NCBI GenBank assembly: GCA_964622375.1 | Contig: CAZUQA010000007.1 | Span: 1-52,298, forward strand | Direction: 5' to 3' | DNA: 52,298 nucleotides | From: CAZUQA01 sp964622375 | GTDB taxonomy: Bacteria > Bacillota_I > Bacilli_A > Erysipelotrichales > Erysipelotrichaceae | Shown here: positions 1 to 8,425 of the stretch, one piece after another | How positions within the stretch are numbered: position 1 is the stretch's first letter | How the letters are laid out: the number at the start of each line of letters is the position of its first letter | The notes under the pieces: model-generated | Told to the model about the DNA's origin: nothing | The model's input: the letters and a program-made list of their open reading frames with translations, nothing else | Database searches by the model: none | Made by a program: the position numbers and the translations under genes

Positions 1-133
1 TTGCCAAAAAACCGACACAGTTATCAGCTGTGATGAAGTTTTGTAGATTTTCGTCACAAAAAGTCATACTGCTATTTTTCATTGCATCCTGCATCAAATG
101 CCGGGTTTCATTGCTCAATATTTTAATTTCCAT
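1..133 (-). CDS. Partial GNAT-like acetyltransferase (N-terminal 44 residues)
   Basis: Reverse-strand reading frame that opens with ATG at 133 and runs off the left edge of the window. A strong Shine-Dalgarno (AGGAGGT, as ACCTCCT at 139-145 on the plus strand) sits just upstream, so this is a real gene start. The 44 visible residues begin MEIKILSNET and end ITADNCVGFLA. The start plus an early short strand ending in VGF resembles the N-terminus of aminoglycoside-type GNAT N-acetyltransferases, but the acetyl-CoA loop lies outside the window, so the family call is tentative. It is transcribed divergently from trmB. Confidence 0.45.
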   Translation of the reverse strand, partial: MEIKILSNETRHLMQDAMKNSSMTFCDENLQNFITADNCVGFLA

Positions 134-280
134 AGCTAACCTCCTAGTTAGAGTATACAAGATAATACAGAGAAACTGGTAAATTTTTGTAGCAATACAG
201 TCAAAAAACTTTGGCAGGCAGCAGATTATCAAAAGCGGCATCTAACTAAAGTCTAGCCTTTTATGATAGAATAGGAATGT

Positions 281-919
281 ATGCGAATGAGAAGGAAGCC
301 TTATCGCGACCAGGTACTTGCCGAAAGAGGTGATATCTTGGTGGCTGAGCCGCAACAGTATTATGGCAGATGGCAAGAGTTACTTAATTGTCAGAAACTC
401 CACATAGAAATCGGTAGCGGGAAAGGGGATTACTGGTGGCAAATGGCACAGCAATATCCCCAAGACGGTTGGATAGCTATTGAAAGAAATCTCAACATCG
501 CAGCAATAGCATTGCGAAAGTTACCACAACTGACTTTGAATAATGCTCGATATATTGCAAAAGACTCTCAGGATTTGGCGACATGGTTTGCCGCAAATGA
601 ATTGGATTTTATTCATCTTAACTTTGTTGATCCTTGGCCGAAGAAAGCCCACAGTAAAAGAAGACTTACCCATCCGCAATTTCTTGAAATCTATCGTCGT
701 TTACTACGATCTCAAGGCCAAGTTTGGCTGAAAACCGACAATGAGGGTTTATGGGAGTTTTCTCTTGCTAGCTTTAAAGAAGCGAACTTCGAATTGCTAA
801 GCGCTGAGGAAGATTTACAGCATGATGGACAAACACCAGATGTGATAAGCGAGTATGAAGCGAAATTTATTGCCGCAAATGTGAAGATTAAAAGAGCGGT
901 GTGGCAGGTAAAAAAATGA
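281..919 (+). CDS. trmB: tRNA (guanine-N7-)-methyltransferase
   Basis: 212-residue SAM-dependent enzyme expected to make m7G46 in the tRNA variable loop. The N-terminus MRMRRKPY matches the usual MRxRxKP opening of TrmB, which supports the ATG at 281. The SAM-binding IEIGSGKGDY (about 47-56), the family signature NFVDPWPKKAHSKRRL (about 113-128) and a C-terminal SEYEAKF are all visible, and the length is normal. A candidate -10 (TAGAAT, 267-272) ends only 8 nt before the ATG, so the 5' leader must be very short. The stop overlaps the start of the following lipoprotein gene (ATGA at 916-919), implying translational coupling. Confidence 0.95.
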   Translation: MRMRRKPYRDQVLAERGDILVAEPQQYYGRWQELLNCQKLHIEIGSGKGDYWWQMAQQYPQDGWIAIERNLNIAAIALRKLPQLTLNNARYIAKDSQDLATWFAANELDFIHLNFVDPWPKKAHSKRRLTHPQFLEIYRRLLRSQGQVWLKTDNEGLWEFSLASFKEANFELLSAEEDLQHDGQTPDVISEYEAKFIAANVKIKRAVWQVKK

Positions 920-1653
920 AAAAAATAGGCAAAGTGCTAATAGCTACAATACTGATGTTGAATTTATCCGGCTGTTTTTCGAAACTGGAAGCCAGCATCG
1001 ATGAAATAGTCAATCAAGTAATGAAGGACAGTTTAACCCAAGCTATCCCGGAATTTACCAATATTGATAAAGATTATTATCGCTTTTATTTACCGAAAGA
1101 TGTCGGAAGAAAAAAAGGTGATTTAGCTTCCAATATACTGATTTTTAATGATAATCCATTTATCATGTGTGTCAATGTATCTAATGTCGTCAAAGACCAT
1201 TACTATTACGAAACCCAAAATGAAAAAGAAGCAGTGGCGACACAAGCCTTTAGTGAAGAAATTGAAATTCGCGAGTATAACGGCACTTATGTTGACTACG
1301 GAAACCTGGTTGTTGATTATCAAGTTTTAGTAATAACAGTGGATGATAATCTCTATTATTTACAGATGTCAAGTCGTTATTTATCCTTTGGTGCCGTGGT
1401 TTACAAAGCAGGTATCGGGCCATTATTAAATAAAATGTTGGCGATTGCCAAGACGGTTAGAATCAACTATGAATCGATTGCCTCAGATTTCTCCAATCGC
1501 GAGATTGTTTCCAATGCTATTTCTGATGCCATGGAATTATTTAGGGAGAAGAAACCGAGTTCCGGTTTCTTAATTGACTTGATTAATCCCACAACGGATT
1601 TCAACAAGAAAGATGAAACTGATGATATTGATGTGATTGACGACGATGATTGA
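916..1653 (+). CDS. Predicted lipoprotein of unknown function
   Basis: 245 residues. The best start is ATG 916, which overlaps the trmB stop as ATGA; a GTG at 901 lies inside trmB and would only add residues ahead of the signal peptide. The N-terminus MKKIGKVLIATILMLNLSGC is a lipoprotein signal peptide with lipobox LSGC, so the mature protein should be anchored outside the membrane. The rest is a mixed alpha/beta-type sequence rich in Tyr and Asn with no motif I recognise, ending in a strongly acidic tail (DDIDVIDDDD). It probably forms an operon with trmB. Function unknown. Confidence 0.75.
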   Translation: MKKIGKVLIATILMLNLSGCFSKLEASIDEIVNQVMKDSLTQAIPEFTNIDKDYYRFYLPKDVGRKKGDLASNILIFNDNPFIMCVNVSNVVKDHYYYETQNEKEAVATQAFSEEIEIREYNGTYVDYGNLVVDYQVLVITVDDNLYYLQMSSRYLSFGAVVYKAGIGPLLNKMLAIAKTVRINYESIASDFSNREIVSNAISDAMELFREKKPSSGFLIDLINPTTDFNKKDETDDIDVIDDDD

Positions 1654-1733
1654 GGATAAAGATATAATGGTCAGAGAAACAAAAAATGACATTTTGTCTT
1701 ATTGTTGTTGTAGCAATAAAACACCCAGTCCTA

Positions 1734-1739
1734 TATAAT
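1734..1739 (+). promoter_or_regulatory. Candidate -10 for the SPIYG-murC transcript
   Basis: TATAAT at 1734-1739 lies about 135 nt before the next gene. A weak TTGTAG at 1708-1713 is 20 nt away, longer than ideal. The 221-nt gap between the lipoprotein gene and 1875 otherwise shows no clear terminator or known RNA motif. Confidence 0.35.
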
Positions 1740-1874
1740 GGAGATAGAATGTCAGGGTATTAGGTGGCTTATTAATAATCAAGGTTGTTGCTGGGCACAG
1801 TTTGTAGTTACCCAGTCAATACCAGTACAAAATTAGGATTAGAAATAGAAAACAGACTTAAAAGGTAAGGCAGA

Positions 1875-2804
1875 ATGTTTAAAAAATTGAAAGATATTTT
1901 CTTTGAAGAAGTTGAAGAGATTGAAGATGAACCCCTAAGTGTTACCTTAGCTAACCAACAGCAGGAAAATCGGGTTATCAATTTTACCATTGCTCCGGAA
2001 CCTGAAGTTTACCAACAACCGGTGATAACTAAACAGTTACATGAAATTGTTGTAGAACCTCAAGAATTTCGTACACCGCATAAAAAAGATGTTGTTTTAT
2101 CAGCGGTAATTTCACCGATGTATGGCATTGTGACCAGTCCGGTAATTGTCACGACTGATGCCGTCTACCGGCCACCGGTTGAAGTTCCGCATGAAGCCGG
2201 TCCACTAAACACAGTTACTTCCCCAATTTATGGTTCAGCTGCTCCGGTAGTTGAAGTGAAAAATATAGTACAGCCATTGCCGGCAGAAAACATTGCTCCA
2301 CTCAACCAAGGATTTATCTCAACACAAAGTCCCACTTTCCCCAGGGAAAGCCCAGTAGCAAACCAAGCGCCTGTTACCCCGGTGTATCAAGCTCCGCTTC
2401 CGCAAAGTGAAAATGTGGTAAGTTCAAATAGCTTTATTCAACCGGCTCCGTCATTTGCCAATCAAAGTCCGATAAATCAAACCACCGCAAAGACCAGTGC
2501 TTATGAAAAGCCTTTAGATATCAATCTGTTTGGCGAAACGGTCAATACCAATTTAGAAAACGGGGAAGTAGTAGAAACGCTGAGTTTCTCTTTACTGGAT
2601 GATTTGGAGTTACCTTTGGGTGATGATCCCAAACCGCTAAAAAGAAGAAGCCGAAAACCAAAGGGGGAAACCTTTGAGAACAATGATTCTTTGTTTGATG
2701 ATTTCGATGTGAATTTTGCGACTAAAGAGTTAGCTCGCTTAATGGAAGAACAAGACACTGATGAAATGTCTTTTAATAAATTTGATTTATTTGATGGTGA
2801 ATAG
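1875..2804 (+). CDS. Proline-rich SPIYG-motif protein, possible cell-division/envelope factor
   Basis: 309 residues with no signal peptide or membrane segment. An acidic, amphipathic N-terminus (MFKKLKDIFFEEVEEIEDE) is followed by a long low-complexity Pro/Val/Gln/Ser-rich region holding two SP(M/I)YG motifs (residues 80-84 and 116-120), then an acidic C-terminal helix-rich segment with a basic KPLKRRSRK patch. I recall similar proteins with ISPIYGV motifs in Erysipelotrichia and relatives, sometimes labelled as cell-division proteins; that memory is unverified. The stop at 2802-2804 abuts the murC ATG at 2805, so the two are co-translated, which favours an envelope or division role. Confidence 0.65.
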   Translation: MFKKLKDIFFEEVEEIEDEPLSVTLANQQQENRVINFTIAPEPEVYQQPVITKQLHEIVVEPQEFRTPHKKDVVLSAVISPMYGIVTSPVIVTTDAVYRPPVEVPHEAGPLNTVTSPIYGSAAPVVEVKNIVQPLPAENIAPLNQGFISTQSPTFPRESPVANQAPVTPVYQAPLPQSENVVSSNSFIQPAPSFANQSPINQTTAKTSAYEKPLDINLFGETVNTNLENGEVVETLSFSLLDDLELPLGDDPKPLKRRSRKPKGETFENNDSLFDDFDVNFATKELARLMEEQDTDEMSFNKFDLFDGE

Positions 2805-4118
2805 ATGATTCATTTTATTGGTATTAAGGGTACAGGCATGGCGGCTTTAGCTTGTATTTTAAAAGATTTGAATTATGAAGTTCAGGGCTCGGATTTATCA
2901 AACCATTTTTTTACGGAAGAGCCTCTAATTAATAGAAATATTCCCATAATGAATTTCGATAAAAACAATATTCAGGACGGCATGACAGTCATCATCGGCA
3001 ATGCTTTTCATGATGATTTTCCGGAAGTCGAAGCGGCTTTAGCAAATCCTCGAGTTAAAGCTTCTCGCTATCACCAGTATTTGGGCGAGTTGATGAAAAA
3101 CTATCATAGCATTGCAGTTTCCGGTAGTCACGGGAAAACCACGACTGCCACGATGCTTAGCAATATGTTGGCAGCCTCTGGCCCCTGTGGCTATTTAATC
3201 GGTGATGGAAGCGGAGCGATGCCGAAAGCGGCTAAACATTTTGTGGTCGAAGCCTGTGAATTTCGTCGCCACTTTTTGCAGTATTATCCGGATTATGCTA
3301 TTATCACCAATGCTGAACTTGATCATGTTGACTATTTCAAAGATGCAGCTGACTACCATTTAGCCTATGAACAGTTTGCGGATAATGTGCGGTTCAAAGT
3401 TGCTTTGTTTGGCGATGACCCGGAAACCAAAGCACTGAAGATAGAAGCGGGAAAAGCTGTCTATTACGGATGCAACCGGGAAAATGACATTCAAGCTGTC
3501 AATCTCCAGCAGTTTCATGACCATTGTGAATTTGATGTTTTAGCTTTCAAGCAATTCTTTGGTCATTTTTCTTTACCAATAGTTGGTGAACATCTGTTGG
3601 CTGATGCTCTGGCTTGTATAACTATCGGTTATCTCCAAAATATTGGGGCGGAGAAAATACAAGAAGGCTTAGCGCAATTTAGGGGAGCTAAACGGCGCTA
3701 TGTTGTCGCTGATTATGGCGACAATGTCTTCATTGACGACTATGCCCATCATTCAACCGAGGTAGCTATGACAATTAAAGCAACTAAAATGCGGTACCCC
3801 GCTAAACGGATCGTGGCGATTTTTAAACCGCATCGGGCTTCCCGTTTATTGCGATTTCTTCCCCAGTATATTGAAGCTTTAAAACAAGCTGACTACAGTG
3901 GAGTCTGTGAGTTTACCAGTATTGATGATTTTGATGACGGAACCGAAGCTTCAGTTGCGGTATTGACAAAAGAAGTACCGGGTTGTCGCTTATTTCGTGA
4001 GGAACCGGAAGACGTGGCTTATTTGGCTTCCCTAGCTCCGGCGGTCTTTCTCTTTATGAGCTCGAAAGATATTTATGATTTCGCCGCTGCAGTAAAAAAA
4101 GCATTAATGTTGAAGTAA
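2805..4118 (+). CDS. murC: UDP-N-acetylmuramate--L-alanine ligase
   Basis: 437-residue cytoplasmic Mur ligase that adds L-Ala to UDP-MurNAc using ATP, the first step of stem-peptide synthesis. The N-terminal nucleotide-sugar loop GIKGTGMAAL (6-15), the ATP P-loop GSHGKTTT (107-114), EACEFRRHFL in the central domain and the Mur-specific DDYAHHSTEV (about 311-320) are all present; length is typical. The start codon directly follows the preceding stop. A short hairpin with a T-rich tail follows the stop. Its presence shows the organism makes peptidoglycan. Confidence 0.95.
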   Translation: MIHFIGIKGTGMAALACILKDLNYEVQGSDLSNHFFTEEPLINRNIPIMNFDKNNIQDGMTVIIGNAFHDDFPEVEAALANPRVKASRYHQYLGELMKNYHSIAVSGSHGKTTTATMLSNMLAASGPCGYLIGDGSGAMPKAAKHFVVEACEFRRHFLQYYPDYAIITNAELDHVDYFKDAADYHLAYEQFADNVRFKVALFGDDPETKALKIEAGKAVYYGCNRENDIQAVNLQQFHDHCEFDVLAFKQFFGHFSLPIVGEHLLADALACITIGYLQNIGAEKIQEGLAQFRGAKRRYVVADYGDNVFIDDYAHHSTEVAMTIKATKMRYPAKRIVAIFKPHRASRLLRFLPQYIEALKQADYSGVCEFTSIDDFDDGTEASVAVLTKEVPGCRLFREEPEDVAYLASLAPAVFLFMSSKDIYDFAAAVKKALMLK

Positions 4119-4119
4119 G

Positions 4120-4141
4120 AAGCGCCAAAGCGCTTTTATTA
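4120..4141 (+). terminator. Probable intrinsic terminator after murC
   Basis: AAGCGC (4120-4125), loop CAAA, GCGCTT (4130-4135), followed by TTATTAT. The stem is only 6 bp and the U-tract is interrupted, so it may be leaky. Confidence 0.55.
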
Positions 4142-4151
4142 TATGAAATAA

Positions 4152-4204
4152 TGTACTTGATATTATATAAATAACTGTACAAATTAATTAAAATGGTGTA
4201 CAAT
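4152..4204 (+). promoter_or_regulatory. Promoter region with three TGTAC repeats before the clpB operon
   Basis: TGTAC occurs at 4152, 4176 and 4197 (spacings 24 and 21 bp, about two helical turns), the last two as palindromic TGTACA. The third overlaps a candidate -10 (TACAAT, 4199-4204) in an extended TGGTG context. Repeats phased with the promoter suggest an operator, plausibly for the DNA-binding-like product of the next gene. I do not see a CtsR heptad repeat or CIRCE element here. Confidence 0.45.
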
Positions 4205-4220
4205 TATTTTGGTGATGAAA

Positions 4221-4853
4221 ATGAATAAAAGTATGTATAGCTTAATGTTAATGGATGATGTGGTGAAAGCCGTGGATCGTTATGCTTATCTGCACAATAC
4301 CAATCGTTCAAATCTGATTAATCAAATATTAGCGGAGTACCTTGATATCCGTACACCGGAGATGACTAACCGTGAGATTTTTGGCTTAATCAGCGATTTG
4401 ATTGACAAGGAGATTTTTCAGGTAACTCATAATACTTCAGATAGCATGCTGTCTATTCGTAGTAGCTTACAGTATAAGTATCGTCCGACCATCAAATACA
4501 ATTTTGAGCTCTATCGCAATTTTGCAGAGAGCATCGGGCAATTGACGGTTACTTTTAGAACGCAAAGTCCGCAACTTTTATTGGAGTTGAGCCATTTCTT
4601 TAAGTATTGGCTGGCTTGTGAACAACAGCAGAGTGACTGTAAAATGCAATATTTGGCAGATGTCGGAAAGTTTGTACGCTTGATCAGTCTGCCCGGAGAA
4701 TTTGACAATAAAACCATCAGTGCAGCCCTGACAAACTACATTTTGTTATTTGACAGTATCTTGAAGAAATATCTCAATAGGGCATACAACGATTTTGAAC
4801 AATTCGCCAATGATTATTACAGTTTACGTAATTACTACGATATAAGAGTATAG
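4221..4853 (+). CDS. Ribbon-helix-helix-like putative regulator upstream of clpB
   Basis: 210 residues from ATG 4221, chosen because GGTGATG ahead of it can pair with the 16S 3' end; TTG 4209, GTG 4212 and ATG 4215 are alternatives. The first about 45 residues (SMYSLMLMDDVVKAVDRYAYLHNTNRSNLI and following) have the strand-helix-helix pattern of MetJ/Arc-type DNA-binding domains. The remaining about 165 residues are helical with no motif I recognise. It ends 11 nt before clpB, whose Shine-Dalgarno directly follows the stop, so the two are co-transcribed. A role in regulating clpB or its own promoter is an inference from this linkage and the upstream repeats. Confidence 0.6.
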   Translation: MNKSMYSLMLMDDVVKAVDRYAYLHNTNRSNLINQILAEYLDIRTPEMTNREIFGLISDLIDKEIFQVTHNTSDSMLSIRSSLQYKYRPTIKYNFELYRNFAESIGQLTVTFRTQSPQLLLELSHFFKYWLACEQQQSDCKMQYLADVGKFVRLISLPGEFDNKTISAALTNYILLFDSILKKYLNRAYNDFEQFANDYYSLRNYYDIRV

Positions 4854-4864
4854 GAGGTGAGATT

Positions 4865-7462
4865 ATGAATAACAGTAAGTTTACCCAAAAGACGGTAGAA
4901 GCTCTGGAAAGAGCGCAAAAGATAGCTATAGAAAACGAGAATCAGCAAGTGGAAGCTGAGCATTTATTATACGCTTTGGTTGACCAAGAGGACGGCTTGA
5001 TACCCAATATCTTTAATAAAATGAAGATTGACAGTGATCAACTTTTAGGTTTGTTAGATCAAGTTATCGTGGGTATTCCCAAAATCAGTGGACCGGGGCG
5101 AGAAGTCGATAAAGTATACATTTCCCCACTAGTTGATAAGATTTTTGTCCAAGCTGAGAAAAACGCCAATAAATTGGCAGATGAGTATTTATCAGTCGAA
5201 CACATAATGTTGGCTTTCTTTGATTTTTCTGATGCTAAAATCAAGCGAATTTTTAGCCAACTCAATTTAAACAAAGAAGACTTTCTTAAGGAACTACAAA
5301 AAGTGCGTAGCCATAACCGCGTAACCAGTGATAACCCGGAAGCAACGTACGAGACTCTGAAAAAATACGGATATGATTTGATAGAAAGAGCACGCAATAA
5401 CAAAATCGATCCGGTAATCGGTCGTGATGATGAAATCCGCAATGTCATAAGGATTCTTTCGCGGAAAACAAAAAACAATCCTTGTTTAATCGGTGAACCG
5501 GGTGTCGGGAAAACGGCAATCGTCGAAGGGCTCGCTATTAGAATTGTGAAGAATGATGTACCGGAAGGTTTGAAAGATAAAACGATTTTTGCTTTAGATA
5601 TGGGAGCTTTGATAGCCGGAGCAAAATATCGCGGGGAATTTGAAGAGCGTTTGAAAGCTGTACTCAATGAAATAAAAGCCAGTGACGGACAAATTATTCT
5701 GTTCATTGATGAAATTCATACCATTGTTGGCGCCGGAAAAGCTGATGGAGCCATGGATGCCGGTAATCTGTTAAAACCGATGTTGGCCCGGGGGGAGTTG
5801 CATTGTATCGGGGCTACAACTATTGACGAGTATCGCAAGTATATTGAGAAGGATGCAGCTTTAGAACGGCGATTTCAACCGGTGTTGGCTGCTGAACCCA
5901 GTGTGGAAGACACAATTGCTATCTTGCGGGGATTGAAGGAACGTTATGAAATCTATCACGGTGTGCAGATAAGCGATGCGGCAATAATTGCAGCGGCTGT
6001 TTTATCACAGCGGTATATCAGTGATCGTTTTTTGCCGGATAAAGCTATTGATTTGATTGATGAAGCATGTGCCATGATCAGAACGGAAATTGATTCTCTA
6101 CCGGTTGAATTGGATGAGATTTCCCGGAAAATAATGACTTTTGAGATAGAAGAAGCCGCCATGAAAAAAGAAAAGGACGAAAAATCCCAAGAAAGGATAG
6201 GCGAAATTCGAAAAACGATTGCTGATTTGAAAGAACAGTTTAATCAACTAAAAAGCAAGTGGGAGAGTGAAAAAGCAGCGGTTGCTCAAGTTTCAAAGAT
6301 TAAAGAAGAAATTGATCAAGTTAATTATGATATCACCAGAGCGGAACAAGAGTATAACTTGGATAAGTTGGCGGAGTTAAAGTACGGTAGATTACCGCAA
6401 TTAACAAAAGATTTAGCTAGTGCCGAAGCAAAAAGTAGCGCCGCTGTAAACAGTTTAGTACGCGACAAAGTTACCGAGGAAGAAATTGCGAAAATTATTT
6501 CGCGGTGGACCGGTATTCCGCTAAGCAAGCTTTTGGAAAGTGAAAGAGAAAAATTATTGAACTTAGAAGCTGTGTTACACGAAAGAATCATCGGTCAAGA
6601 TGAAGCTGTCACTAAAGTTGCTCAAGCCATTTTGCGAAGTAGAGCCGGGATTGCCGATCCTAAAAGGCCAATTGGCTCCTTTATCTTCTTGGGTCCGACC
6701 GGAGTGGGAAAAACTGAATTGGCGAAAACTCTGGCTGCCACTCTCTTTGATGATGAAGCCAACATAGTACGCATTGATATGAGCGAGTACATGGAAAAGT
6801 TTGCGGTTTCACGATTGATTGGTGCTCCTCCCGGGTATGTTGGTTATGAAGAAGGTGGGCAACTGACTGAAGCGGTTCGCCGTAAACCCTATGCTGTTGT
6901 CTTATTTGATGAAATAGAAAAAGCGCATTCGGAAGTCTTTAATGTCTTACTCCAAATTCTCGATGATGGTCGGGTAACTGACTCTTTGGGAAAAACTGTT
7001 GATTTCAGCAATACCATAATTATCATGACTTCAAATATCGGTTCGGAATACTTGTTGGCAGGCATTGATAAAAATGGTGAAATAACAGAAAAATGTAAAG
7101 ACCTAATTGATGGCTTGCTAAAGACAAAATTCAAACCGGAGTTTCTCAATCGCTTAGATGATATTATTTTCTTTAAACCCTTAAGTAAAGATGATGTTAG
7201 GGCGATAGTTGACCTCTTAGTCAGCGCTTTGGCTGAGCGCTTGAAAGAAAAAGAGTTGACCTTACAGATCAGCGATAAAGCTAAGGATTTTGTGGTGGAA
7301 AGGGCCTATGATCCCGTGTATGGTGCCCGGCCATTACGGCGTTACTTGCAAGCAAAAATTGAAACGCCAATCAGTCGCTTGTTGATTGCTGGCACTATCA
7401 GTTCTAAACAAAATCTCCTCATCGATGTACAAGCCGACGACTTGATAGTCAAAGTTGACTAA
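4865..7462 (+). CDS. clpB: ATP-dependent disaggregase ClpB
   Basis: 865-residue Hsp100 chaperone, normal length, that threads aggregated proteins through a hexameric ring with DnaK. The Clp N domain covers about 1-145; NBD1 has the Walker A GEPGVGKT at 210-217 and an LFIDEIHT Walker B; the long charged coiled-coil middle domain is about 400-530, which distinguishes ClpB from ClpC or ClpA; NBD2 has GPTGVGKTEL near 610 and a C-terminal D2-small domain. A textbook AGGAGGTGA Shine-Dalgarno precedes the ATG. It is the second gene of an operon with the RHH-like gene. It ends at a bidirectional terminator facing rpsD. Confidence 0.97.
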   Translation: MNNSKFTQKTVEALERAQKIAIENENQQVEAEHLLYALVDQEDGLIPNIFNKMKIDSDQLLGLLDQVIVGIPKISGPGREVDKVYISPLVDKIFVQAEKNANKLADEYLSVEHIMLAFFDFSDAKIKRIFSQLNLNKEDFLKELQKVRSHNRVTSDNPEATYETLKKYGYDLIERARNNKIDPVIGRDDEIRNVIRILSRKTKNNPCLIGEPGVGKTAIVEGLAIRIVKNDVPEGLKDKTIFALDMGALIAGAKYRGEFEERLKAVLNEIKASDGQIILFIDEIHTIVGAGKADGAMDAGNLLKPMLARGELHCIGATTIDEYRKYIEKDAALERRFQPVLAAEPSVEDTIAILRGLKERYEIYHGVQISDAAIIAAAVLSQRYISDRFLPDKAIDLIDEACAMIRTEIDSLPVELDEISRKIMTFEIEEAAMKKEKDEKSQERIGEIRKTIADLKEQFNQLKSKWESEKAAVAQVSKIKEEIDQVNYDITRAEQEYNLDKLAELKYGRLPQLTKDLASAEAKSSAAVNSLVRDKVTEEEIAKIISRWTGIPLSKLLESEREKLLNLEAVLHERIIGQDEAVTKVAQAILRSRAGIADPKRPIGSFIFLGPTGVGKTELAKTLAATLFDDEANIVRIDMSEYMEKFAVSRLIGAPPGYVGYEEGGQLTEAVRRKPYAVVLFDEIEKAHSEVFNVLLQILDDGRVTDSLGKTVDFSNTIIIMTSNIGSEYLLAGIDKNGEITEKCKDLIDGLLKTKFKPEFLNRLDDIIFFKPLSKDDVRAIVDLLVSALAERLKEKELTLQISDKAKDFVVERAYDPVYGARPLRRYLQAKIETPISRLLIAGTISSKQNLLIDVQADDLIVKVD

Positions 7463-7486
7463 GCGTAAAGCCGAAAACAGCTAAAC

Positions 7487-7514
7487 AAAAAAGCTGAGTG
7501 ATTTCAGCTTTTTT
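7487..7514. terminator. Bidirectional terminator between clpB and rpsD
   Basis: Perfect 11-bp stem AAAAAAGCTGA (7487-7497) / TCAGCTTTTTT (7504-7514) with a 6-nt loop. It gives a U-tract on either strand. The rpsD stop codon (7513-7515) overlaps the stem. Confidence 0.85.
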
Positions 7515-8115
7515 AGCGGTTGTAGTATTCAACAACTAATAATTCATTAATATCTTGGTTAAGTTCATTTCTTTCCGGTAAACGCAAGAATTCTCCAATC
7601 TTCTTTTTCTTATCCACCTTAACAAAAGCTAAAGTGTTGAGTGTTACTTCCAAAGCTTCATTAACAATATCAAGATTCACCGATTTTGGCTTGAACTCGA
7701 TTTTAGAACCCACTTTTACCAGGTAAGACGGAATATCGACCTTTTGACCATCAACCAGTATATGACCGTGATTGACTAATTGGCGAGCTTGCCGCCGTGT
7801 TCTGGCAAAACCCATACGATAGACTAGGTTATCTAGACGCGATTCCAACATAAACAGAAAGTTGTGACCGGTAACTCCGCGCATTTTTTGGGCTTTAATG
7901 AAAGTGTTATAGAATTGTTTTTCATTGATGCCGTAGAGATGGCGGATCTTTTGTTTTTCTCGCAACTGTAAACCGTAGTTAGAAAGTTTAGCTCTGCGAC
8001 TTTGACCATGCTGTCCGGGTGGGTAATTACGTTTTTGAAGTTCTTCACCGGTTTCTAAGACGGAAAAGCTTAATCTTCGAGATGTCTTATAGACCGGACC
8101 TTTGATGCGTGCCAT
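7513..8115 (-). CDS. rpsD: 30S ribosomal protein S4
   Basis: 200-residue primary 16S rRNA-binding protein and usual autogenous regulator of its own mRNA. It starts MARIKGPVYKTSRRLSFSVLETG, carries the basic KLSNYGLQLREKQKIRHLYG segment and an S4 RNA-binding domain (about 92-152, MGFARTRRQARQLVNHGHILVDG). Length is normal. A clear AGGAGG Shine-Dalgarno precedes ATG 8115. The N-terminal zinc-binding cysteines of some S4 proteins are absent, so this is the zinc-free form. It stands alone with its own promoter and a leader of about 170 nt. Confidence 0.97.
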   Translation of the reverse strand: MARIKGPVYKTSRRLSFSVLETGEELQKRNYPPGQHGQSRRAKLSNYGLQLREKQKIRHLYGINEKQFYNTFIKAQKMRGVTGHNFLFMLESRLDNLVYRMGFARTRRQARQLVNHGHILVDGQKVDIPSYLVKVGSKIEFKPKSVNLDIVNEALEVTLNTLAFVKVDKKKKIGEFLRLPERNELNQDINELLVVEYYNR

Positions 8116-8288
8116 ATAAATCCTCCTTTATGTGTATTGGCTATAAACATAACAGGGACAAGTTATTCTTGTAGGGTGTTTATGCTCTTTCAATGTTTTC
8201 GCCTATCAGCTTAGGTTACCCAACATCCCATAGTTCACTATGTCATAAACGCCTATTACTCGAACTTTGCCAGCTGCAATATTCACGC
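8116..8288 (-). promoter_or_regulatory. Structured rpsD leader, probable S4 autoregulatory site
   Basis: The predicted 5' UTR of about 173 nt holds a long-range pairing between 8244-8253 and 8175-8184 (9 of 10 positions, core GTTTATG/CATAAAC) enclosing a local hairpin CATAG/CTATG (8229-8242). Firmicute rpsD genes are known to be repressed by S4 binding to a pseudoknotted leader; whether this leader fits that model needs a covariance search. This and the facing promoters fill the 310-nt gap 8116-8425. Confidence 0.5.
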
Positions 8289-8294
8289 TTTGAT

Positions 8295-8323
8295 ATACTA
8301 GCATAAGCAAAATTCAAAGTCAA
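8295..8323 (-). promoter_or_regulatory. Sigma-A promoter of rpsD
   Basis: On the minus strand TTGACT (8318-8323), a 17-nt spacer, then TAGTAT (8295-8300) with an upstream TATGC context. Predicted start of transcription is near 8288. Confidence 0.75.
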
Positions 8324-8328
8324 TTGGA

Positions 8329-8354
8329 GGAAACAGCCGTGCTGGAAACAGCCG
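8329..8354. repeat. Short direct repeat
   Basis: GGAAACAGCCG occurs at 8329-8339 and again at 8344-8354, 15 bp apart, between the divergent rpsD and ytxG-like promoters. No function evident. Confidence 0.4.
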
Positions 8355-8379
8355 ATTCATTGTATGCGTTTACTTCATC

Positions 8380-8408
8380 TTGAAAAAGTTTTCATTGAGT
8401 GTTAGAAT
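8380..8408 (+). promoter_or_regulatory. Sigma-A promoter of the ytxG-ytxH-ccpA genes
   Basis: TTGAAA (8380-8385), a 17-nt spacer, TAGAAT (8403-8408); transcription should start near 8415, about 11 nt before the gene. Confidence 0.75.
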
Positions 8409-8425
8409 ACAATTGAGGTAAGAAA

